Below, in pieces: positions 16,879-24,997 of a stretch of DNA of 64,000 nucleotides. Location: the NCBI GenBank assembly GCA_949293415.1, contig CASFDK010000044.1, positions 62,001-126,000 on the forward strand, in the 5' to 3' direction. A program made the translations under genes and the position numbers. Below the pieces are notes generated by a model. That model searched no databases. It was not told the DNA's origin and was given only the letters and a program-made list of their open reading frames with translations. Origin of the DNA: an uncultured Verrucomicrobiota bacterium. Lineage in GTDB: Bacteria; Verrucomicrobiota; Verrucomicrobiia; Opitutales; Intestinicryptomonadaceae. The stretch's first letter is position 1; the number at the start of each line of letters is the position of its first letter.

Positions 16879-17939
16879 TTTTCGAAAGATTTTAACGTGT
16901 TGTAGAGTCCGTCGCGCTCGCGCGGTCTGAAGCCCGCGTTCGATATTATGCGGCGCATATTCGCCGCCGTCGCCCTGTTGTCGATTCCCGCCGCGCGGAC
17001 GACCATTTCGTCCATCAGCACGCCGCCGACATCGTTCGCACCGAAGAGAAGCGCGATTTCCGCCGCCCTCAAGCCCTCCGTCAGCCAGCCCGACTGCACA
17101 TACTTGACGTTGTCCAAAAATATGCGCGACACTGCCAGCATCTTCAGAAATTCGGGGAAGCCAACGCGCGGAACTTTGCCCTCAATCTCGGTGTTTTCGG
17201 GCGCAACGGGCCACGCTATGAACGCCTTGAACACGCCCGTTTCGTCCTGAATTCGGCGCACGCAGTCGAGGTGCTCCATACGCTCGGCGAGCGTTTCGCC
17301 GATACCGAAAGTCATCGTCGCCGAAGAGCACATACCGAGCTTCGAAAGCGAGCGCATAACTTCGCGCCATTCGTCCACAGTGCACTTGTTGCCGCAAACC
17401 TCCGAACGCACGCGCGGCACGAGAATGTCGGCAGCTCCCGGAACGGAATCCGCCCCCGCCGCTCTCAGCCGCTTCAGACACTCGAGCACCGAAATATCGG
17501 CACTTCGCGCGAACCAGACGATTTCCGACGGCGAAAAAACGTGAAGCCAGAAATTCGGAAAAGCCGCCTTGATTCGGCGCAAAATGCCCTCCGCCCATTC
17601 GAGACGGAAGTCTGGGTGCAAGCCTCCCTGCAGCATAAGCTCGGTAGCTCCGCGCTTGACGGCATCGGCGCAGAGGTCGAAAATTTCGTCGTCGGTGAGC
17701 CTGTACGGTGCGACTACCCCCGACTTTGCGTGGTACGCGCAGAACCTGCAGCGCGCATTGCAAATGTTCGAGTAGTTCACCATCCGGTTGACGATGTAGC
17801 CCACTTCGTCCGAAGAGTCGGCTTGGCGGCGGCGGATGTCCGCCATCTTAGCCAAGTCGAAAAGCGGCATTTCGAAAAGCTCCGAAGCCTCAGCCCCCGA
17901 GATACGCCCGCCCGATTCCACTTTCTCAAAGATACCCAT
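16875..17939 (-). CDS. mqnC: Cyclic dehypoxanthinyl futalosine synthase (radical SAM)
   Basis: MqnC is the radical SAM enzyme that cyclises dehypoxanthinylfutalosine. In the 354-residue protein the CxxxCxxC cluster site is CNARCRFC near residue 61, preceded by NYSNI. ELMLQGGLHPDF is the expected SAM-domain motif, and AAGADSVPGAADIL corresponds to the MqnC-branch glycine-rich strand. It overlaps mqnA by 14 bases and mqnD by 4. Distinguished from mqnE in the same operon by the YHAKSG sequence after the cluster and the more typical MqnC length. Confidence 0.9.
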   Translation of the reverse strand: MGIFEKVESGGRISGAEASELFEMPLFDLAKMADIRRRQADSSDEVGYIVNRMVNYSNICNARCRFCAYHAKSGVVAPYRLTDDEIFDLCADAVKRGATELMLQGGLHPDFRLEWAEGILRRIKAAFPNFWLHVFSPSEIVWFARSADISVLECLKRLRAAGADSVPGAADILVPRVRSEVCGNKCTVDEWREVMRSLSKLGMCSSATMTFGIGETLAERMEHLDCVRRIQDETGVFKAFIAWPVAPENTEIEGKVPRVGFPEFLKMLAVSRIFLDNVKYVQSGWLTEGLRAAEIALLFGANDVGGVLMDEMVVRAAGIDNRATAANMRRIISNAGFRPRERDGLYNTLKSFEK

Positions 17940-18690
17940 AAGGTCTCAAAGCCTCCACATAGTTGAAAATTTTGTCGAATTTGTCCGCGTCGAATTTGTA
18001 GACCAGACGCGAATAGTATTTGTCGAGAACGTCCGCGCCCAAACGCACGCCCTCCGACTCAAAAAAACGCTCGCCCGCAAGCTTCACGACATCGGCGCGG
18101 CGGGAGGCAAAAAGCGCGAGCGATTTTCCGAAATAGTCGGCTACCGCCCTCGCCGTTTCCGCGTAGATGTCGCGGCGGATTACGGCTATTGCATATATCA
18201 TTTCAAGCCCCGTTTCGGCGCGCCACATTTCGCCCAAGTCGTAAACGTACGGATACGCGGAAGCGTCGAACGAAAGCGCGGCGTTGCCTATAAACAGCAC
18301 TGCATCGGCGGCGGAGACGGACATCCTCGGAAGTTTGAAAATATCGTAGCCGTATTTTTTTTCGAGCAGATAGCGGAACGCCCGCGACGAAGTTCCCGTC
18401 TGCGACGTTATGAAAATGCTCCCGCCGCCGAGCGACTCGGCTGGAACGCGCGAAAATATCTTCACCGACATAATTTCTCCCCCGCCGCCTATGCAATACT
18501 CGGGAAGCGGCGCGTAGTCTTTCTCGACCCGCGGATACTCCCAGCGCGAAATCAGCGAAATATCCAAGCCTCCGTGCGCAACCGCCGCATTCAGCCGCGA
18601 CGGCACGTCTTCGACAATCGAAAACGGCGAATCGGCGCAAAACAGCGGAATGCTGTTTATGTACGAAACTCTGCCGAAACTACGCCCCAT
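17926..18690 (-). CDS. mqnA: Chorismate dehydratase
   Basis: MqnA converts chorismate to 3-enolpyruvyl-benzoate, the entry to the futalosine pathway. The 254-residue protein starts with GRVSYINSIPLF and has LDISLISRWEYP, ITSQTGTSSRAFRYLLEK and FIGNAALSF, all typical of the family's periplasmic-binding-protein-like fold. It overlaps mqnE by 11 bases and mqnC by 14 bases. Confidence 0.93.
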   Translation of the reverse strand: MGRSFGRVSYINSIPLFCADSPFSIVEDVPSRLNAAVAHGGLDISLISRWEYPRVEKDYAPLPEYCIGGGGEIMSVKIFSRVPAESLGGGSIFITSQTGTSSRAFRYLLEKKYGYDIFKLPRMSVSAADAVLFIGNAALSFDASAYPYVYDLGEMWRAETGLEMIYAIAVIRRDIYAETARAVADYFGKSLALFASRRADVVKLAGERFFESEGVRLGADVLDKYYSRLVYKFDADKFDKIFNYVEALRPYGYL

Positions 18691-19723
18691 AATTGGAATT
18701 GCACTTTACTGGCTCGAAACCCGCGCCCGCAATCACGCCGCGCATAAAGTTTTCGCTGCGCTCGGTTTTCGGCGCGCCAGCGGCAACGGCAACCTCTTCC
18801 TGCCAATGCGTGCCGCCTATGTCGTCCGCGCCGAAGTTCAGAAGTATCTGCGCCATTCTGTCTCCGAAATGTGGAATCGGAACGCGGATATGCGGAAAAT
18901 TGTCGAGCACCAAACGCGCAAGTGCGCAGATTTTGAGGTCGTACACGCCCGAAGCCTTCGACGGAATCGCGCTTTCGCCGCGCCTGAACGGGAGCGGAAC
19001 AAACGCCTTGAATCCGCCCGTTTCGTCCTGAAGTTCGCGCAGGCGCAAAAGGTGGTCAACTATTGTCTCGGGCGTTTCGATGTGCCCGTAAAGCATCGTG
19101 GCGTTCGTCTTCAGACCGCATTTGTGGGCGGTGCGCATCGCGCCGAGCCACTGCTCGGCGGTGAGTTTGTTTGGCGAAATCTTGGCGCGGACGGATTCGT
19201 CGAAAATCTCCGCGCCGCCCCCCGGAAGCGCGCCAGTGCCCGCGTCCGTTAAAAGCCCGATTACCTCCTCCAAACTTTTGCCCGAAACGCGCGACATCAG
19301 CACACACTCGGAAACCGTAAAAGAGACAACGTTGAGCTTGGAGTCGGCCGACTTGACCGCGCGTACGACATCCAGATAATACTCGAGCGGCAGTTTCGAA
19401 TACATTCCGCCTATGATGTGGATTTCCTCCGCGCCCTTTTTCGAGAAAGCCTCGGCGCGTTTGCGAACGTCTTCGGGGGTAAGTAAATAAGCCCCCGCCT
19501 GCCCCTCCTTGCGCGAGAACGAACAAATCGGGCACAACGCCTCGCAGATATTCGAATAGGTTATCGCCGCGTTCACCGCGTAGTACGCCGAATTTCCGTG
19601 GCGCACCCTGCGCGCCGCGTCGGCGCGTTCGCCCAGCTCGACAACGTTTGCCTTCGTCAAAAGCTCGAGGGCTTCGGCGCGGTCGATTCTTTTATAATCG
19701 GCTGAAAATACGGTTTTTTCCAT
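18680..19723 (-). CDS. mqnE: Aminofutalosine synthase (radical SAM)
   Basis: MqnE adds an adenosyl group to 3-enolpyruvyl-benzoate to form aminofutalosine. The 347-residue protein has the cluster motif CEALCPIC near residue 60, EIHIIGGMYSKLPLEYY and TDAGTGALPGGGAEIF. It is the first gene of the overlapping mqnE-A-C-D-B set. No aminofutalosine deaminase gene is in the operon, so deamination must be supplied from elsewhere. Confidence 0.93.
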   Translation of the reverse strand: MEKTVFSADYKRIDRAEALELLTKANVVELGERADAARRVRHGNSAYYAVNAAITYSNICEALCPICSFSRKEGQAGAYLLTPEDVRKRAEAFSKKGAEEIHIIGGMYSKLPLEYYLDVVRAVKSADSKLNVVSFTVSECVLMSRVSGKSLEEVIGLLTDAGTGALPGGGAEIFDESVRAKISPNKLTAEQWLGAMRTAHKCGLKTNATMLYGHIETPETIVDHLLRLRELQDETGGFKAFVPLPFRRGESAIPSKASGVYDLKICALARLVLDNFPHIRVPIPHFGDRMAQILLNFGADDIGGTHWQEEVAVAAGAPKTERSENFMRGVIAGAGFEPVKCNSNYGA

Positions 19724-19814
19724 TCAGCTCAAGATGAACTGCCGACGGATTTTGTCAACTTTCTAAATGCAGGCCGGATCAACACCCTGCCCTCTTGATT
19801 TTAGGGGCGCGGTT

Positions 19815-21098
19815 TTATTTCCGCCACCTTTCGAATTTTGCGGCGGCTCGGGTCGGGATTCTGGCGAAAATTTCGCAACCTTCGCCCGTCTGGCGTTCCG
19901 ATACCACAGCCCCCAACGAATGCAGCTCGGCAACCGCCGCATATTGCGGGTGCGGAATCAAAAGGCGCATAGCCCGCGACTGAGCCGACACAAGCGCGGA
20001 TATTTTCGAAAGCAGTTCGGGCAACCCGACTCCCGTTTTTGCGCTTATCCACACCGCGTCGGGAAATGCCGCGCGGAGATCGTAGATATGCGCTTGGTCG
20101 GTCGCCGCGTCGGTCTTGTTCATCACGGTGATTATTTTCTTCTCGTCCGCGCCGAGTTCGCGCAAAACTGAAAACGTTGTCTTGATGTGTTCGGATGCGT
20201 CGGGGTTGGAGCAGTCCACAACGTGCAGAAGAAAGTCGGACACAACCGCCTCTTCGAGCGTCGACTTGAATGCGTCAACGAATCTGTGCGGAAGCTTTCT
20301 GACAAAACCCACGGTATCGGTAAGCAGAATCTCCGAGCCGTCGGGAAGCGCGAGGCGGCGCGTGGTGGGGTCGAGCGTGGCGAAAAGCTTGTCCTGCGCC
20401 AGAAGCGAGCTATTCGAAAGCGCGTTTATCAGCGACGACTTACCCGCGTTCGTGTAGCCCACTACCGCCGCAGTCGGCACGGGCACGCGCATACGCCGCT
20501 TGCGCTGTACACCGCGCATAGTGGCGACTTTTTCAAGCTCGATTTTCAGCTTGGCAATGCGTTCGCCGATAAAACGCCTGTCAAGCTCGAGCTGGCTTTC
20601 GCCGCCGCCGCGCTGGGTTACGCCGCCGCCCCGCTGCCTGTCGAGGTGCGACCACGCGCGGTGCAGGCGCGGAAGCGAGTATTCAAGCTTCGCAAGCTCC
20701 ACCTGCAGACGGGCCTCTCGCGTCTGGGCGCGGGCTGCGAAAATGTCCAAAATGACCTCCTGCCTGTTGACGATTTCCAGATTCGAAGCGTTCTCCCAGT
20801 TGCGCTGCTGCGCGGGAGAAAGCTCGTCGTCGAAGACAATGCAGTCGGCGTCTACCCCGCGAGCCGATGCGACAATTGACTCGAACTTGCCCGTACCCAC
20901 AAAATAATGCGCCGACGGCTCGCGCAACAACACGATTTCGCGCCCGACAACATCGATGTCGAGATTCGAAACAAGCTCGGAAAGTTCGTCGAGAAGTGCG
21001 TTTGCGCCGCCCTCCGATTCCCCTATACGGCGGATGCCAACAAGGTATGCGCGCCTCTTTTCGGCGGCTTCGGCGGTCAAATCAATCAGCTCCGCCAT
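19815..21098 (-). CDS. hflX: GTPase HflX
   Basis: HflX is a ribosome-associated GTPase that splits stalled or stressed ribosomes. The 427-residue protein has the N-terminal HflX domain, a coiled-coil linker with the glycine-rich GGGVTQRGGGESQLELDRR, and the G domain with GYTNAGKSSLINALS (G1), DTVGFVRKLPH (G3) and NKTD (G4). The gene is about 90 bases upstream of mqnE on the same strand; whether they are cotranscribed is not clear. Confidence 0.95.
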   Translation of the reverse strand: MAELIDLTAEAAEKRRAYLVGIRRIGESEGGANALLDELSELVSNLDIDVVGREIVLLREPSAHYFVGTGKFESIVASARGVDADCIVFDDELSPAQQRNWENASNLEIVNRQEVILDIFAARAQTREARLQVELAKLEYSLPRLHRAWSHLDRQRGGGVTQRGGGESQLELDRRFIGERIAKLKIELEKVATMRGVQRKRRMRVPVPTAAVVGYTNAGKSSLINALSNSSLLAQDKLFATLDPTTRRLALPDGSEILLTDTVGFVRKLPHRFVDAFKSTLEEAVVSDFLLHVVDCSNPDASEHIKTTFSVLRELGADEKKIITVMNKTDAATDQAHIYDLRAAFPDAVWISAKTGVGLPELLSKISALVSAQSRAMRLLIPHPQYAAVAELHSLGAVVSERQTGEGCEIFARIPTRAAAKFERWRK

Positions 21099-21207
21099 AT
21101 CGATTGAAAACAGAAATGAAAATTCGTCATCGGCTGTGGATTATCGACACGTACCAACACACTTGCAAGTTTTATTTGTAGGCTTGACAAAACGGCGAAT
21201 CGGAAGC

Positions 21208-21420
21208 TCAGCGAAACGATAAACCACTGCTTAAAACAATGAGAAGAAGAACATTTACAACGACAATCGCAATCGCCGTTGCCGGCATATTTTCGCAAAG
21301 ACTTCCCGCGTAAACCGCCAAGCCGACTGATTCGAACAGGAAAGACTTCACGTTTTCGCAGAGAAACTCGAATATCAACCTGTTCGTAAAGGATGCGCAA
21401 AAGGCTAAAATCGCATTCAT
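21208..21420 (-). CDS. Possible small membrane protein
   Basis: A 70-residue frame starting NAILAFCASFTNRLIFEFLC and ending with a strongly hydrophobic segment (ATAIAIVVVNVLLLIVLSSG). The ATG is preceded by GTGGGGATG-like sequence that could act as a weak ribosome site. No family is recognised. It could equally be a chance frame in scar DNA. Confidence 0.35.
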   Translation of the reverse strand: MNAILAFCASFTNRLIFEFLCENVKSFLFESVGLAVYAGSLCENMPATAIAIVVVNVLLLIVLSSGLSFR

Positions 21421-21662
21421 CGCCGCATCCCCACTTTTCCTATTCCAACGGGCTTGTCGAGCCATACCTCGACTACGCGTACCGCATGCACAGCGCATTC
21501 GCTGACAAGCCGAAAGCGGAGGCGTTGACCTTTGCGCTCAAGTCGGCGGAACGTGCAGGCTGCTCGCTTGCGGTGCTCGGCGGCGAAAATCCCGACGGGT
21601 AGTGGCGGACAGTTTCCATCTAATAAGATTGGTGTGTACTACTTTATGGAATTTTGACTCGC

Positions 21663-21749
21663 GTTTGCATATGCAAACCGTCTCGCCCTTCGGGTCTTTT
21701 GCCTGCGGCAAAATCTCATTCGTGCTTCGCTTGAATTTCAAACAAGCAC
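21663..21749. repeat. Cluster of short perfect hairpins in scar DNA
   Basis: Three inverted repeats follow one another: a 16-base palindrome GTTTGCATATGCAAAC, TTTTGCC-TGC-GGCAAAA (21697-21713), and GTGCTT...AAGCAC (21722-21749) enclosing TTGAA-T-TTCAA. The arrangement resembles the tandem element before aroK in style but not in sequence. Confidence 0.6.
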
Positions 21750-21764
21750 AGGAAGAAGTAAGAT

Positions 21765-21928
21765 GGAATAGAAAGTTGACATATCCATTGCGAAAGCGTG
21801 GAGATAGGTTGAAAGCCGAAGAACGAGAGCGATTGGAAAAGTTTTTTGAGAACAACCCAGCGATAAAGCTGGCTTACGAGTTTAAGGAAAGGTTGTGTGA
21901 GCTACTCCCTAAAATTGCGGGCTTTTAA
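21765..21928 (+). pseudogene. Transposase remnant, probably ISL3-like
   Basis: The last ~55 codons of an open plus-strand frame (RKLTYPLRKRGDRLKAEERE, then LEKFFENNPAIKLAYEFKE) match the pattern of the middle part of ISL3-type DDE transposases, where a loop of the form L-x-x-EER-x-x-L is followed by a segment ending AY-x-x-K-E. No DDE catalytic part, no full-length frame and no terminal inverted repeats are seen, so it is a fragment. Assignment is from recalled family pattern, not a search. Confidence 0.5.
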
Positions 21929-21932
21929 AGTG

Positions 21933-22007
21933 TCGGGCGGGTGGGATTCGAACCCACGACCCTCTGGTCCCAAACCAGATGCGCTAGCCAGACTGCGCTA
22001 CCGCCCG
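21933..22007 (-). tRNA. tRNA-Pro (anticodon TGG)
   Basis: The minus strand folds as a full cloverleaf: acceptor CGGGCGG / CCGCCCG, anticodon stem TCTGG / CCAGA around the loop TTTGGGA with anticodon TGG, and a T arm with GGTTCGAATC. The discriminator base is A; CCA is not encoded. Mobile-element debris begins 4 bases beyond its 3' end. Confidence 0.96.
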
Positions 22008-22142
22008 TGTAAATCCTTCCGATAATTTCAATCCGTCCCCTGAAGTCAAGTTTTTAACTCCATTCTTTTTTGCGTGCGTATCGGAAACAAATTCGATGCG
22101 GGCGATTTTACCGTTCGAAAGTTTAAAACGCGAAAATTTCCG

Positions 22143-22172
22143 CAAAAAAAACCGCCCCGTTCGGAGCGGTTT
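22143..22172 (-). terminator. Rho-independent terminator after the FKBP isomerase gene
   Basis: On the minus strand AAACCGCTCC-GAAC-GGGGCGGTTT forms a stem with one G-T pair followed by a run of eight T. Confidence 0.85.
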
Positions 22173-22191
22173 GAAAGTGTTTGCTTTTCGC

Positions 22192-22929
22192 TTATTGAGC
22201 AGGTTGAGCTGGAGTCGGTGTGGGAACTGCCGCGGGAGCCGCGTCTACGTCGACCATCTCCACTTCGAAGATAAGCGTCGAGTTCACGGGAATTCCGGGA
22301 ACGGGCTGTTTGCCGTAGCCGAGTTTTGCGGGAATGTGCAGGCGGATTTTACCGCCCTTTGCGACTTTCTGCAGACCTTCGCGGAATCCGGGGATAACCT
22401 TGCCGAGATTGAATGTTACGGGTTTGCCGCCCGCCTTATCGGTGGAGTCGAACACCGTTCCGTCGATGAGTTTTCCCGTGTAGAGAACGGTCACGTCGGA
22501 GTCTTCCTTTGCGGTTTTGCCGTCGCCTTTTTTCAGGATTTCGTACGCCAAACCCGACTGGGTTTTGTTGATGCCCTCTTTCTTTTCAAGCTCTTTCCAG
22601 TATTCCGCTGCGACGGCCTCCGCTTTTTCGGCTTCCTTCGCCAGATTTGCCTCTGCGCGCGCCTGCAGGTACTGCAGCATTTTCGGACCGATTTCCTGAA
22701 TGTTTGCGGGCATTTTCTTGCCGTCAAGCGAATCTTTCATACCCGAGACGAACACGTCGAATTCCGCTGGAGTGAGTTTGAGGTCGGAAAGCCCGTTTCT
22801 TTCGAACATCATCATACCGAATGTCTTCAGGTATTCGTTCGCGTTCGTATCAGCCGCGTTTTCAGCCGCGTAGGTTGCCGATGTAAATGCGGCAAGCGCC
22901 GCCAAGCTTGAGAGGATTGTCTTTTTCAA
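22192..22929 (-). CDS. Exported FKBP-type peptidyl-prolyl isomerase
   Basis: A periplasmic Mip/FkpA-like foldase of about 245 residues. A signal peptide (KKTILSSLAALAAFTSATYA) is followed by an N-terminal helical dimerisation-type domain and a C-terminal FKBP domain with VTVLYTGKLIDGTVFDST, VIPGFREGLQKV and IPAKLGYG. I place the start at a TTG directly before KKTIL; an ATG 25 codons upstream would bury the signal peptide behind a polar leader and seems less likely. The protein ends in an Ala/Pro-rich tail. A strong terminator follows. Confidence 0.9.
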   Translation of the reverse strand: MKKTILSSLAALAAFTSATYAAENAADTNANEYLKTFGMMMFERNGLSDLKLTPAEFDVFVSGMKDSLDGKKMPANIQEIGPKMLQYLQARAEANLAKEAEKAEAVAAEYWKELEKKEGINKTQSGLAYEILKKGDGKTAKEDSDVTVLYTGKLIDGTVFDSTDKAGGKPVTFNLGKVIPGFREGLQKVAKGGKIRLHIPAKLGYGKQPVPGIPVNSTLIFEVEMVDVDAAPAAVPTPTPAQPAQ

Positions 22930-23085
22930 TTTTGTTCTTTCTGTTTTTACTTTGCTCGATTGATAAACTTTTATCGACTCGTATTGGGACAAATTAAATT
23001 TCAATCGGTTCCCATTTCAAGCGCAAATTTTTTGCCGAGAGTAAAAAAAGTTGCAAGCGCGGGGCGGATGTGGGAGAAAAATTTT

Positions 23086-23367
23086 ATGGCATCGGAAAAA
23101 CACAGGTTGCAGGTTTGGTATTCTGGACGCGTTCAGGGGGTCGGCTTCCGCTACAAGGTTTCGAATATCGCGGCGGGCTACGACGTTTGCGGATATGTGG
23201 AAAATCTCGACGACGGCAGGGTGCATTTGCTCGCCGTCGGCGACGAATCGCAGACGCGCAGGTTCGCCGACGAAATCGCCGAAGTTATGGCGGACTTCAT
23301 AAAATCGGCGGACGAGCGTGACGATTCTACCGACGTTTCCTACAGGGGCTTTAAAATCAAACTTTGA
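23086..23367 (+). CDS. acyP: Acylphosphatase
   Basis: A 93-residue protein of standard acylphosphatase length that hydrolyses carboxyl-phosphate bonds. It has the phosphate-binding signature SGRVQGVGFRY near residue 14 with the catalytic arginine, and GYVENLDDGRVHLLAVG with the catalytic asparagine. The ATG is preceded by GGGAGAAA. An ABC transporter gene starts one base after its stop. Confidence 0.93.
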   Translation: MASEKHRLQVWYSGRVQGVGFRYKVSNIAAGYDVCGYVENLDDGRVHLLAVGDESQTRRFADEIAEVMADFIKSADERDDSTDVSYRGFKIKL

Positions 23368-23368
23368 T

Positions 23369-24211
23369 ATGCAACCTGCAATCGAGATAAAAAACATCAA
23401 AAAATACTACAAGTACGGCGTACGCGGCCTGCTTGTAAAGGCTCTCGACGGCGTGTCGTTCGACGTCGGCGAGGGCGAAGTTTTCGGGCTTGTGGGTCCG
23501 AACGGCGCGGGGAAAAGCACGACGATAAAAATCCTGCTCGGACTTCTCCGCGCAAATTCGGGCGAATGCAGAATTTTCGGCAAACCCGTCTCGAAGGACA
23601 CAAAACGGCTTGTGGGCTATCTGCCCGAGAACCCCTATTTTTACAGGTATATGACGGGCTTCCAGCTCGTGTCGTTTTACGGAAAGCTTTGCGGAATGCC
23701 GGCGGCGGAGGCGGAAAAATCGGCGCGTTCCGCGTTAGCACTCGTCGGGCTTTCCGACGCGGCCAACCGCGCGCTCGCGCTCTATTCAAAGGGAATGGTA
23801 CAGCGCGCGGGGCTTGCTCAGGCGATTGTGCACAACCCGAAGCTCGTGGTGCTCGACGAACCCGCGTCGGGGCTCGACCCCATCGGCACTTCGGATATGG
23901 CGGAAATCGTAATGCGACTGCGCGAAGACGGCAAAACCGTTCTGCTCTGTTCGCACATTATGAGCGAAGTGGAGCGGCTGTGCTCGCGCGTGGCGGTGCT
24001 CAGCTGCGGGCGGATTGCCGCCACGGGCGAAATCGACAAACTGCTCGAAATAGACGGGCGCACAAGGCTCGACATCGACGGCGCGGACGCGGATACGCTT
24101 GCGAAAATTTCAGCCTACGCGAAGTCGCTCGGGGCAAATGTCGCAACAGAATCGGCGGCGAAAATTCCGCTCGACGAATTTTTCAAGAAAACGGTGGGGA
24201 AAAGAAAATGA
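23369..24211 (+). CDS. ABC transporter ATP-binding protein (ABC-2 exporter type)
   Basis: A 280-residue ATPase with Walker A GPNGAGKSTT near residue 44, a Q-loop region in YLPENPYFYRYMTG, signature YSKGMVQRAGLAQA and Walker B LVVLDEPASGLDP, followed by the H-loop CSHIMSEVE. The C-terminal 60 residues resemble the regulatory tail of CcmA/NatA/NosF-type ATPases. It forms a tight unit with the permease (ATGA overlap) and the TPR protein. Substrate unknown. Confidence 0.92.
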   Translation: MQPAIEIKNIKKYYKYGVRGLLVKALDGVSFDVGEGEVFGLVGPNGAGKSTTIKILLGLLRANSGECRIFGKPVSKDTKRLVGYLPENPYFYRYMTGFQLVSFYGKLCGMPAAEAEKSARSALALVGLSDAANRALALYSKGMVQRAGLAQAIVHNPKLVVLDEPASGLDPIGTSDMAEIVMRLREDGKTVLLCSHIMSEVERLCSRVAVLSCGRIAATGEIDKLLEIDGRTRLDIDGADADTLAKISAYAKSLGANVATESAAKIPLDEFFKKTVGKRK

Positions 24212-24996
24212 GAAACGCATTTCTGATAGCCGCAAACACTTTCCGCGAAACGCTCGGGCAAAAGCTTATGCTAATAACCGCGCTTGTCGCGCTTGCGCTC
24301 GTGCTCTCGTCGAAATACCTGCTTTCGCTCGATCTCGGGCACGAACAGCTGAAATTCGTCTTCGACTTCGGCTCGGGCGCGCTGGGCTTTTTCGGATCGA
24401 TTATGGCGGTCGTGGCGACCTGCCAGATTTTCCATTCCGAAATGGAAAATAGGACTATAATCACCCTGTTCTCGAAGCCCGTCGGGATTGCGCAGTTTGC
24501 CTCGGGCAAGTTTCTGGGCGCGGCGGCGGCATTGGGGCTTTTCACGGTCGCGATTGCCGCGGCGACTTCGCTGATGCTTGCGATAACGCGGGCGGGGTTT
24601 GCCGAAGCGCAGGCAACCGACGCGCCGCAGGTCAACTATTTCGGCGTATGGATATTCGCATTCGCGCAGTGGATAAAACTTTGCACGATTGCGGCGGTTT
24701 CGGTATTTGTGTGTTCCGTTTCGACATCGCTTTTGTTTTCGGCAAGCGTTTCGTTTATGGCGTTGGCAGTTTCGATGGCAGGCGAAATAACCTTGAATCT
24801 GGGCGGCGAAACGGGCGGAGTGGTCGGCGTTGTATCGAGGCTTTTCCCCGACCTGCACGTTTTCGGCGCGCTCGAACCTTTTGCGTTTGCGCCCGTGAAT
24901 GCGGCGGTTTTCGCGGCGGCGGCGGTGTACGGAACAATCTACTGCGCGGCGGCTCTCGCGGCGGCGGCGTTCGCATTTTCAAGGCGCGAATTTTGA
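24208..24996 (+). CDS. ABC-2 family membrane permease
   Basis: A 262-residue protein with about six membrane segments, an N-terminal amphipathic start (RNAFLIAANTFRETLGQ) and the EMENRTIITLFSKPVG loop characteristic of NosY-like ABC-2 permeases. It overlaps the ATPase stop by ATGA, and the next gene starts one base after its stop (TGATATG). Confidence 0.85.
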   Translation: MRNAFLIAANTFRETLGQKLMLITALVALALVLSSKYLLSLDLGHEQLKFVFDFGSGALGFFGSIMAVVATCQIFHSEMENRTIITLFSKPVGIAQFASGKFLGAAAALGLFTVAIAAATSLMLAITRAGFAEAQATDAPQVNYFGVWIFAFAQWIKLCTIAAVSVFVCSVSTSLLFSASVSFMALAVSMAGEITLNLGGETGGVVGVVSRLFPDLHVFGALEPFAFAPVNAAVFAAAAVYGTIYCAAALAAAAFAFSRREF

Positions 24997-24997
24997 T

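Larger units (their letters stand above)
21099..21932. other. Scar region without intact conserved genes
   Basis: Between hflX and tRNA-Pro there is no intact recognised gene. From left to right it holds a possible small membrane-protein gene, an open plus-strand stretch (about 21430-21600) of unknown origin, a cluster of short hairpins (about 21655-21750) and a transposase remnant that stops 4 bases from the tRNA 3' end. The base use from 21600 onward is more AT-rich than the surrounding genes, which fits acquired DNA. Confidence 0.6.

Noticed and set aside
19730-19758. TTGACA before mqnE as a promoter
   Set aside because: The hexamer is perfect, but the matching -10 position (ATCTTG) is poor and lies seven bases from the start codon.
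21393-21602. Short plus-strand frame ending in a credible-looking segment
   Set aside because: The segment DYAYRMHSAFADKPKAEALT looks protein-like, but there is no clear start, family or ribosome site and it lies in scar DNA; listed only within the scar description.
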